Made by a program: the position numbers and the translations under genes
Notes under the pieces: model-generated
Database searches by the model: none
Seen by the model: only the letters and a program-made list of their open reading frames with translations
Told to the model about the DNA's origin: nothing
Source: Vibrio tritonius
Lineage (GTDB): Bacteria; Pseudomonadota; Gammaproteobacteria; Enterobacterales; Vibrionaceae
Length of the DNA stretch: 64,000 nucleotides
Direction: 5' to 3'
Assembly (NCBI RefSeq): GCF_001547935.1
Contig: NZ_AP014636.1
Coordinates: 496,001-560,000 of the forward strand
Part shown: positions 8,439-16,135 of the stretch, piece after piece
Layout of the letters: each line of letters begins with the position of its first letter
How positions within the stretch are numbered: the stretch's first letter is position 1

Positions 8439-10139
8439 ATGGTTGATCTACGATCTTCACCATTTTATTTGTCTGATAATGACATTGCTTGGGTGACTGA
8501 TAAGCTAGCTTGCATGTCACTTGATGAGAAAATCGGCCAATTATTTATGCCAGTAGGTTTAAGCTCAGATGAAGATGAGCTACGAAATACGATCGAGTCA
8601 TTTAAACCCGCAGGAATGATGTTTCGCCCTGGCTTAGGCAAAGAGGTACAAAGTACTCACCGCTTTTTGCAATCCTGTAGTGATATACCATTACTGATTG
8701 CCTCAAATTTGGAAAGTGGAGGCACTGGCTCTGCGATCGATGGTACTGAATTTGGTTGCCAGATGCAGACTGCAGCCACTGACGACGTAGAAATGGTACG
8801 CGGCCTAGCGCGAATCAGTGCTATCGAAGGCAAAGCTCTTGGAGTGAATTGGACGTTCGGGCCGGTAGTTGATTTGGATATTAACCCCAATAACCCTATT
8901 ACTAATGTTAGAACGTTTGGTAGCGATAAGAATAAGGTGAAATATTATTCAAGCGAATATATTAAAGAGGTACGTAAACAAGGGATGGCAACGGCGGCTA
9001 AACATTTCCCTGGTGACGGTATAGATGATCGCGACCAGCACATTGTGCCAACCTATAATTCGTTAACAAAAGAAGAGTGGGATACCAGTTATGGTGAAAT
9101 ATATCAGGAAGTTATCGCTGCTGATTCGCTATCAATTATGGTTGGACACATCTCTTTACCGAGTTATAGCCAATATCTAAAGCCTACTCTTGATTTTGAA
9201 GATGTCCTTCCTGCCAGTCTATCACCAGAGATTCTTCAAGGGTTGCTAAGAGGCAAACTTGGATTTAATGGTTTGATTGTTACTGATGCCAGTGCAATGG
9301 TCGGTTTTACGAGCGTAATGCTACGAAAATATTCGGTGCCAGCAGCGATTGCCGCTGGGTGCGACATTTTCTTGTTTAATAAGGATCTTGCAGAAGATTT
9401 TCAATACATGAAGCAAGGCATTGCTGAGGGGCGATTGAGTATGGAGCGCGTTGACGAAGCCATCACTCGAACTCTAGCAATGAAGGCAGCTCTAAAACTC
9501 CATCAAATAGATAAGGATGAATTGGTGCCCCAAGAGCAGGCGCTAGAACTAATTGGTAACCAAGCTCATAAAAATCTAGCAAATATGTGTGCGGAAAAAT
9601 CGATTACTTTAGTTAAAGACCGTGATGATTTTCTTCCTATTGATCCGCATAAGCAGCCAAATGTATTGCTCTTTACATTGACTGATGATGGAGATTTTTT
9701 TGGCAATAAAACCAATGTATTTGCACCAGCTATTGAGCTGCTTGAAAGCAAAGGGTTTAAAGTAGATTTATTCGACCCATCTAACTTTAAGATGCGAGAC
9801 GTTAAATTATCCGTTGAAGATATGCGGAAGAAATATGACTTCGCACTCTATTTTTCCAATATAAAACCAGCAAGTAATAAAACATCGCTGCGACTGAACT
9901 GGACAAGACCTATGGGAATTGATGCTCCATGGTTTTGTGCTGAACTATCAACTGTGTTTGTTTCATTTGGTAATCCATACCATCTCTACGATGTTCCTCG
10001 GGTCCAAACATACATAAATGCTTATACCGCGAATGTGGAAACCATCAGAGCAACAATTAACTGCTTATTGGGTAATAAGTCGTTCAGCGGAAAAAGCCCA
10101 GTAGACCCTTTCATGGGACGAATTGACATGCAGGTATAA
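8439..10139 (+). CDS. GH3-family glycoside hydrolase, cytoplasmic
   Basis: A 566-residue protein with the GH3 TIM-barrel domain in residues 20-350: KHFPGDG at 188-194, the 'DDRDQH' loop just after it, and VTDASAM with Asp283 as the likely nucleophile. The second part (about 380-560) resembles a short GH3 C-terminal domain. There is no signal peptide, so it acts on imported small glycosides. GH3 covers beta-glucosidase, beta-N-acetylglucosaminidase and xylosidase activities; the KHFPGDG with a nearby Asp-Gln-His loop is closer to the NagZ/hexosaminidase side, but the neighbours argue for a plant glycoside substrate. It opens a CRP-linked operon; the next gene starts 2 bp after its stop. Confidence 0.85.
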   Translation: MVDLRSSPFYLSDNDIAWVTDKLACMSLDEKIGQLFMPVGLSSDEDELRNTIESFKPAGMMFRPGLGKEVQSTHRFLQSCSDIPLLIASNLESGGTGSAIDGTEFGCQMQTAATDDVEMVRGLARISAIEGKALGVNWTFGPVVDLDINPNNPITNVRTFGSDKNKVKYYSSEYIKEVRKQGMATAAKHFPGDGIDDRDQHIVPTYNSLTKEEWDTSYGEIYQEVIAADSLSIMVGHISLPSYSQYLKPTLDFEDVLPASLSPEILQGLLRGKLGFNGLIVTDASAMVGFTSVMLRKYSVPAAIAAGCDIFLFNKDLAEDFQYMKQGIAEGRLSMERVDEAITRTLAMKAALKLHQIDKDELVPQEQALELIGNQAHKNLANMCAEKSITLVKDRDDFLPIDPHKQPNVLLFTLTDDGDFFGNKTNVFAPAIELLESKGFKVDLFDPSNFKMRDVKLSVEDMRKKYDFALYFSNIKPASNKTSLRLNWTRPMGIDAPWFCAELSTVFVSFGNPYHLYDVPRVQTYINAYTANVETIRATINCLLGNKSFSGKSPVDPFMGRIDMQV

Positions 10140-10141
10140 TC

Positions 10142-10768
10142 ATGAAAGCATTTATTTTTGACCTAGATGGTGTATTGGTTGATACCGCAAAATACCATTA
10201 TCTTGCTTGGAAAGAAGTCGCCGACTCATTAAATTTGAATTTTGATGAGTTGATGAATGAAAAATTAAAAGGAGTGAGTAGAGATAAATCTCTTAAAATA
10301 ATAATAGAGGAGAATGGAAGGGATTTATCTGAGTTTGATTTGAGTAATATTTTAAAAATTAAAAATGAAATATACTTAAGTTACATCAATAAAATCGATA
10401 GAAATGAATTGCTTCCAGGAGCCGAGTCTTTATTGAAACAAAGTAAAGAAAACGGAATATATGTCTGTCTTGGTTCAGCTAGTAAAAACGCTAAATTGAT
10501 ATTACATAAAACAAAAATATATGATTTATTTGATTGCATTATAGATGGTAATGACGTTAGTAATGCAAAACCTAATCCAGAGGTATTCATTAAATCAAGT
10601 CGAATACTCGGTATAGAACATAATTTATGTACAGTATTTGAGGATTCACAAGCTGGTATTGATGCTGCAATAACAGCTGGAATGAATACAGTTGGAATTG
10701 GTGACAATAATGCGCTGAAAGGTGCGAATATAATTATAAAAAATCTAGCAGAATTTAATATAAATTAA
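10142..10768 (+). CDS. pgmB: Beta-phosphoglucomutase
   Basis: 208 residues of the HAD family with a PgmB-like start: FDLDGVLVDTA with nucleophile Asp7 and acid/base Asp9, then the cap-domain 'YHYLAWKEVADSL' and 'LKGVSRDKSL' blocks typical of beta-phosphoglucomutases, and the KPNPEVF and FEDSQAG motifs. It converts beta-glucose 1-phosphate to glucose 6-phosphate. Partners are normally GH65 or similar inverting phosphorylases, but none is visible in the window. Coding is strikingly A+T-rich compared with GH3 upstream. It follows that gene by 2 bp. A relaxed HAD phosphatase or another sugar-phosphate mutase is the alternative. Confidence 0.8.
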   Translation: MKAFIFDLDGVLVDTAKYHYLAWKEVADSLNLNFDELMNEKLKGVSRDKSLKIIIEENGRDLSEFDLSNILKIKNEIYLSYINKIDRNELLPGAESLLKQSKENGIYVCLGSASKNAKLILHKTKIYDLFDCIIDGNDVSNAKPNPEVFIKSSRILGIEHNLCTVFEDSQAGIDAAITAGMNTVGIGDNNALKGANIIIKNLAEFNIN

Positions 10769-10806
10769 CTTGTATCATTTATTCCAATAAAATAAAAAGG
10801 TCTAAT

Positions 10807-12105
10807 ATGAAAAGAGCATTACTATTGCTTGCTGCGTGCCCTACACTCGCACATGCAAATTTTGATAGATTTATAGACGATTCAAAGATCACTACTACGT
10901 TTCGAATGGATTACATCGATCTTCACTCTGATGGCTTTGGTACAGAAGCATCTGGTTTCCCTGACTATGATATGGGAACCTGGGCGCAATCAGCTAAAGT
11001 AAGCTATCAGTCGGGCTACTTCAGTGAGCATTTTGGCATTGATGTTGAGGCCTATGCTGTAGATCCAATTGGTAATCAAGGTGAAGGATTTGCTACACGT
11101 GAAATTGTTCGGGCCAATAATGATGGAGATCCGGTTGGGTTTGTTAAACTACCTCAGTATTATTTAAAGCAGAAATTTTCAATAGGAGACACTTCAATTG
11201 AATTATTTCAAGGGCGCCGCGTTCTATTTGAATATGGTGGTACGAGCGTTGAAAATAATGCTGCTATGAGTTCTTATAACAGTCTTTCTTCAGAAATTAA
11301 AAATGACAATTGGTTTGTCAAATTGGCATATATTAAAGAGTATTCGGATAGTGATGAAATTGATAACGCCAAACTTACAACGGCTGAGGGAGATACAATA
11401 GATTATATCCTTACAGCTGATTTTAATTACACCAAAGGTAACAATGAATATCGCTATTATATAACTGAAAGTGAAGGTTATATGATCAAGCATCAAGTTC
11501 GATTGGCTAGAAAATTTGGCCCCAATTCTTACTTGCCTCCGAGCAAGATCACCGCTACAGCGACTTACGAGAAAGGCTATTCAAATTATAAAAACATGAC
11601 GGCTAATAGTCGATATTTTGATGATTACGCCGCAATTTATGAAATTGGAGCTGAGTTTTTTCTTGATAAAGGGTATATGAAATTTGCCTATAACTATTCA
11701 GATTCCGATAAAGAAGAGGGATTAGGAAAATTTTCGCTGAATATGGCGAATAATGTACAAGGTAGCCAAGATTCTTTGACCAGTGGTAATGCATGGGATT
11801 ATGCTAATAACAAAGAGCATGCGTTTATGATTGCCTATTTCAAAGATATCGGAGAGGATTTTACATTAGGAGTGGATGCGAGAGGCGGATTCTTCAAATA
11901 CCAAGGAGACACTATAACTGAAGGAGAAGTATCTCTAGTATCACTTTGGCATCCGAAGAAAATGCCAAATCTATCCGTTTCTTTTGTCGTTGCGCGAGAC
12001 CAATCTTTTAAACGTGACTATTTTAATACTCCTTATATGGTTGACGGCAAATTCAAAAGAAGTAATGGGCACGCTTATGTTTCAACTATTAAATATTCAT
12101 TCTAA
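10807..12105 (+). CDS. OprD/ChiP-like outer-membrane porin
   Basis: A 432-residue protein with an N-terminal signal peptide (MKRALLLLAACPTLAHA, cleavage after residue 17) and a C-terminal ...TIKYSF ending in Phe, the beta-barrel insertion signal. The body alternates short aromatic-rich strands and polar loops, and the 'LFQGRRVLFEYGGTS' region resembles the OprD family. It probably admits the oligosaccharide or glycoside degraded by neighbouring enzymes. It lies in the GH3-pgmB-GH1 operon, 38 bp after pgmB and with an AAAAGG ribosome-binding site. Confidence 0.8.
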   Translation: MKRALLLLAACPTLAHANFDRFIDDSKITTTFRMDYIDLHSDGFGTEASGFPDYDMGTWAQSAKVSYQSGYFSEHFGIDVEAYAVDPIGNQGEGFATREIVRANNDGDPVGFVKLPQYYLKQKFSIGDTSIELFQGRRVLFEYGGTSVENNAAMSSYNSLSSEIKNDNWFVKLAYIKEYSDSDEIDNAKLTTAEGDTIDYILTADFNYTKGNNEYRYYITESEGYMIKHQVRLARKFGPNSYLPPSKITATATYEKGYSNYKNMTANSRYFDDYAAIYEIGAEFFLDKGYMKFAYNYSDSDKEEGLGKFSLNMANNVQGSQDSLTSGNAWDYANNKEHAFMIAYFKDIGEDFTLGVDARGGFFKYQGDTITEGEVSLVSLWHPKKMPNLSVSFVVARDQSFKRDYFNTPYMVDGKFKRSNGHAYVSTIKYSF

Positions 12106-12122
12106 ATGAGGGAGATACGATA

Positions 12123-13358
12123 ATGCAGTTGCCTACAATTAGTTTACCCTTTCTTTGGGGGGCTGCGAGCGCGGGGCACCAGATTGAGGGGAATAATATC
12201 AATTCTGATATTTGGTTGATGGAGAATTTATCAACTACCGTTTTCAAAGAGCCATCAGGGGATGCCTGTAACAGCTTTGAACTCTGGGAACACGATTTGG
12301 ACATCGCAAAAGAGATTGGACTAAATTGCTATCGGTTTTCATTGGAATGGGCAAGAATTGAGCCGACAGCAGGTACGTTTTCTAAGGCGATGATCGATCA
12401 CTATCTGCGCATCGTTAAAGGTTGCGTTGATCGGGGACTAGAACCGATAGTCACAATAAATCATTTTTCAAACCCTGTTTGGTTTGCCGCGTTGGGTGGA
12501 TGGACTAACCCTCAAGCTCCGGAGATATTTACAAGATATTGTGATGAAATAGGTAAGTATTTTGCTGACAAACTCTCCTATGTTTTGACGTTCAATGAGC
12601 CAAATATTCTGCGTACGCTCAACGTACTGGGTATGCCAGAACAGGTTTGGAATTTACAGAGTGAAATGCTCGAATTGGCCGCAAAAACAATGCATTGTAA
12701 GAAGTTCTCAGGGCTTAATGCATGCTTAAGATCTGATTTTGATACCATTCAGGAAAATTTGATCATTGGTCATCGACTGGCAAGAAACGTGCTAAAACAA
12801 TACAACTCTGATCTGCAAGTCGGCTTTTCTCTTGCCTTGTTAGACGATTGCGCTTTGGGTGGTGATAGCGTACGAGATGCAAAACGTGAGGACAATTACG
12901 GCGGGTGGTTACGGGCCGCGTCTGAGGCAGATTTTGTTGGTGTGCAAAACTATGAGCGTGTGGTTTGGAATAGTGAGGGAGTGGCGCCAATTCCAGACGA
13001 TGCCACAACAAACAAAATGGGAAGTTGGATTGATCCCACGTCTTTGGCCAATTGTGTCAAGTACATCAATAACGTAACAGGTAAACCGGTAATGGTCACG
13101 GAACATGGCATTGCAACAGATGATGATGGATTGAGATGCTGGTTTATTGAGTCGTCCTTAAAAGAGTTGGATATTCTCAGAACTCAGGGTATGCCATTAT
13201 TAGGCTACATACACTGGACGCTCATCGATAACTATGAGTGGGTTCATGGCTATGACATTCATTTTGGTTTATGTGAAGTTGATCGTTCAACATTTAAGCG
13301 TACATATAAGCCGAGCGCCTATAAATACAAGAGTTTGATTGAAAGTCGCAGTCAATAG
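12123..13358 (+). CDS. GH1-family beta-glycosidase
   Basis: A 411-residue GH1 enzyme. The N-terminal signature 'FLWGAASAGHQIEG' (10-23) is followed by acid/base Glu159 in TFNEPN and nucleophile Glu327 in VTEHG; 'YIHWTLIDNYEW' supplies the sugar-binding Trp segment. The family cleaves beta-glucosides or beta-galactosides with retention. It is slightly shorter than typical GH1 proteins (about 450), and has no signal peptide. It is the last gene of its operon, followed by a hairpin terminator. Together with the GH78 enzyme downstream it could take apart rhamnosyl-glucosides, which is inference. Confidence 0.9.
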   Translation: MQLPTISLPFLWGAASAGHQIEGNNINSDIWLMENLSTTVFKEPSGDACNSFELWEHDLDIAKEIGLNCYRFSLEWARIEPTAGTFSKAMIDHYLRIVKGCVDRGLEPIVTINHFSNPVWFAALGGWTNPQAPEIFTRYCDEIGKYFADKLSYVLTFNEPNILRTLNVLGMPEQVWNLQSEMLELAAKTMHCKKFSGLNACLRSDFDTIQENLIIGHRLARNVLKQYNSDLQVGFSLALLDDCALGGDSVRDAKREDNYGGWLRAASEADFVGVQNYERVVWNSEGVAPIPDDATTNKMGSWIDPTSLANCVKYINNVTGKPVMVTEHGIATDDDGLRCWFIESSLKELDILRTQGMPLLGYIHWTLIDNYEWVHGYDIHFGLCEVDRSTFKRTYKPSAYKYKSLIESRSQ

Positions 13359-13403
13359 TGTATTAGTATGGCTGATATACTATTTGGAATTATAAAAATA
13401 AGA

Positions 13404-13433
13404 AATGATGGTTATTATTTAACCATCATTTTT
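13404..13433 (+). terminator. Rho-independent terminator after the GH1 gene
   Basis: AATGATGGTT pairs with AACCATCATT (10 bp) across a 7-base loop and is followed by TTT. It closes the GH3-GH1 operon before the AraC-family gene. Confidence 0.75.
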
Positions 13434-13532
13434 CTCGTGTAATAGTAAGTCATTTTTGGGATGCGTATCACTAACAATTGATAGGCTTTATCAGTATATT
13501 GCTAGCTGGATGTAAGAGCTAGGCTAGCTAAT

Positions 13533-14594
13533 ATGGAAGATATAAATAAAAAATCTGTCTGCGCATCGTTAACTAATCAAATAATAAATAATTTATTAGA
13601 GATGGGTTACTCGTGGAAAGAAATTACAAAAACATCAGGAGTTTACCCAGAAGAAATAACTCAACCCAGTACTCGGATACCAGCTACTAAGCATTACCAT
13701 TTGCTTAAAATGCTAGATGAAGGTGGCGGGGAAGGTTGGTTTTTAAAAAGAAAGAACTTTCGAGAAGAGTTCTTTTTTAATAGACAAAATATATCTTATC
13801 TATTTTCAGACCACGCGCCACATTTTGCGTTACTGTGTTTGAATTCTAGTTCGCTGAAAAATGCATTGGATAATTATATTCAATATCGTTCAATAATTGG
13901 TAATGTAGATACTATTGAAATAAGATATGCGGGAAACAAGGTTGAGATAGAATATTTTTATGAGTTTTCTGAATTGGATTACCAGTTCGTATCGATGATC
14001 AATTTCATTTTTATCTCCTTTTTAGTTAGTCACTACTTAGGCGAGAAAATAACATTCAAAGTACAGAGTAAAAGCCAAAGCAATAATATATTCCTCAATA
14101 TTTTTAACTATTGGGATTGTGATGTTGAGTGGGAGTCATCCAGAAATATCATCTCATTTAGTACCGATAATCTGAATACTTATTACGCAAAATTTAATGA
14201 TGCTATTTTTTTTATTTTGAAAAAAATAGTCGATTCAGAATACTCAGACCTTATCAATGTAGACAATGCAAAGAAAATACTTGAAACATCGATAAGGGAA
14301 ATGATTAATAGCTGTGACTTCGATTTTAAAAGCAGCAAAGCATTAAATGAAATTTGTTTAAGATTAAATATCAGTAAAACGACATTGTCTCGTAGATTAA
14401 AAAGTTTAGATACATCATATAAAATTATAGAAAAGCAAGTAAAATTAGAAGAAGCGATAAAAATGCTAAATAATTCCGATCTTAGCATCGGAGATATATC
14501 TTATAAACTGGGCTTTGCAAGCCAGAGTGCTTTTAATAAATTTTTTAGCGATGCGACAAAGTCGACACCATTAAAATTTCGAAGAACAAATTAA
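13533..14594 (+). CDS. AraC-family transcriptional regulator
   Basis: 353 residues with an AraC/XylS DNA-binding domain at about 250-350: a first helix-turn-helix near 'LRLNISKTTLSRRLKSL', then 'SIGDISYKLGFASQSAFNKFF' as the second and the 'TPLKFRR' end motif. The N-terminal 200 residues match the 'arabinose-binding' type domain of OruR-like regulators rather than a cupin. It lies between the two glycoside operons in the same orientation and is probably their substrate-responsive activator. The gene is markedly A+T-rich. Ligand is unknown. Confidence 0.82.
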   Translation: MEDINKKSVCASLTNQIINNLLEMGYSWKEITKTSGVYPEEITQPSTRIPATKHYHLLKMLDEGGGEGWFLKRKNFREEFFFNRQNISYLFSDHAPHFALLCLNSSSLKNALDNYIQYRSIIGNVDTIEIRYAGNKVEIEYFYEFSELDYQFVSMINFIFISFLVSHYLGEKITFKVQSKSQSNNIFLNIFNYWDCDVEWESSRNIISFSTDNLNTYYAKFNDAIFFILKKIVDSEYSDLINVDNAKKILETSIREMINSCDFDFKSSKALNEICLRLNISKTTLSRRLKSLDTSYKIIEKQVKLEEAIKMLNNSDLSIGDISYKLGFASQSAFNKFFSDATKSTPLKFRRTN

Positions 14595-14626
14595 TTCCCA
14601 AAGGAAGATTTTTACGTAAATCTCAT

Positions 14627-14642
14627 TGTGATTCTAATCACA
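14627..14642 (+). promoter_or_regulatory. CRP site upstream of the MFS-GH78 operon
   Basis: TGTGA-TTCTAA-TCACA is a perfect CRP palindrome. An AT-rich TAATAA at 14664-14669 is placed as a -10 for a class II promoter (site centred near -41.5). It gives the second glycoside operon the same catabolite control as the first. Confidence 0.8.
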
Positions 14643-14766
14643 CTATATACCTATAGTTAACATTAATAAAAATGTGGCAAAAAATAGGAAAAAATAAAAA
14701 CCAATATTGATAAATTTAAGTGGTCTGAAATTCAGCAATTGAATTTGTTAAAGAAGGTCACATATT

Positions 14767-16122
14767 ATGAAAAAAACACCTTATAAACGCCTTGTACCTG
14801 CAGCAATGATTGGTGTCGGAACCTCTGTCGCACCACTTGTACTACTCATGTTTGGAATTATTCAATTTAATATCATTCGTCTTGTCGGCGAAAGTGAAGT
14901 TACAGCTATGTTTGGCATTTGTGCTGGCATTTCCAGTTTTGCTCTAGTTGTGTTGAGTCCACTAGGTGGATTTATTGCTGACCGTACGTATGTAAAATTT
15001 GGTCGCCGTCGCTTTTGGATTCTACTAGGAAGTTTAGGTGGCTGTATTTGCATGTATTTTTTTGCTAATGCAACGTCAATCTTCATGCTGGCGTGTACGT
15101 GGATATTCGCTCAGTTCTTTTATGGGATGGTCACTAACTCAAGCTATTCAATCGTGCCAGAACAAGTCGATCAGGAAAAATTCGGTCGAGTTTCTGGTTT
15201 TATTGGGGCATCTGCTCCAGCGTTTGTTATGCTCGGTAGTATGATTGTAATGGGGTATTTTTCGGCCGTTTCTGTGCAAGATAAGATATTGATGATCGCT
15301 TTCGGACAGCTAGTTGGGGGGCTAATAGCAACATTATTAATTATTGAACCAGCCAGTGTTAAGCCTGAAGTGGAAGTTTCCAATAAAGATGAAGTAAAGG
15401 GAAAAAATTACTTTTATCCGAGTTTTAAATTGTACCCTGAGTATACATGGGCACTCCTAACTAAGCTGCTTATCAACTTTACTAATGCCGGGTTGTCAAT
15501 GACAACGCTGTTTTATATTGCTCGATTTGCTATGGACGAAAAGAGCATTTTTGAATTGAATGCGTTTACCTCTATGGGGATAGCGTTAATGGTGGGTTCC
15601 GGGTTATTAGGTGGATTTTTATCCGATAAGGTTCGTAAACAAAAACCGTTCGTTATTATGGCTGCAATGATTACAGGCGTTTGCATGATTGCCTTTGCCT
15701 TTTCCCATAATATAACACTAGTGATTATTTCAAATTTTATATTCAATTTGGGATTTGGAATGTATAACGCAGTAGATAACGCGTTGGTAAATAGAATATT
15801 ACCTTCTAAAGATAATTATACTAAAGACATTTCCATAATGAATGTTACTACTCAACTAGCATCTTCGTTAGTGACTTTTGTTGCCCCAGTTATTATCGCG
15901 TTTGGTGCTGCAACATTTGGCGATGATGGGTATACCTTTTTCTTTTTGCTTCTTGCTGGCTTTTCAATTCTTTCTGCTGTTGTCGTCTTCCCCATTCCTG
16001 AAGTTGGTAAACCGTTGAAAAAAGATTTGATGGCTTCGTTAGAAAGCGGCGCTACAGAAGCAATATCTAGTGAATCACCACAACAAACCGATGCCAATTC
16101 AATGACAAAAGCACATAGCTAA
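14767..16122 (+). CDS. MFS sugar/glycoside:cation symporter
   Basis: A 451-residue protein with about 12 transmembrane segments. The loop 2-3 motif 'ADRTYVKFGRRRFWI' and the overall pattern match MFS carriers resembling the GPH and SLC45-type sugar symporters. It opens an operon with the GH78 gene 13 bp after its stop and the small kinase, so it most probably imports rhamnose-containing glycosides from the periplasm. The C-terminal 30 residues are a polar Ser/Thr-rich tail. A perfect CRP site lies 125 bp upstream. Confidence 0.82.
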   Translation: MKKTPYKRLVPAAMIGVGTSVAPLVLLMFGIIQFNIIRLVGESEVTAMFGICAGISSFALVVLSPLGGFIADRTYVKFGRRRFWILLGSLGGCICMYFFANATSIFMLACTWIFAQFFYGMVTNSSYSIVPEQVDQEKFGRVSGFIGASAPAFVMLGSMIVMGYFSAVSVQDKILMIAFGQLVGGLIATLLIIEPASVKPEVEVSNKDEVKGKNYFYPSFKLYPEYTWALLTKLLINFTNAGLSMTTLFYIARFAMDEKSIFELNAFTSMGIALMVGSGLLGGFLSDKVRKQKPFVIMAAMITGVCMIAFAFSHNITLVIISNFIFNLGFGMYNAVDNALVNRILPSKDNYTKDISIMNVTTQLASSLVTFVAPVIIAFGAATFGDDGYTFFFLLLAGFSILSAVVVFPIPEVGKPLKKDLMASLESGATEAISSESPQQTDANSMTKAHS

Positions 16123-16135
16123 AGGTTGTAATCTA

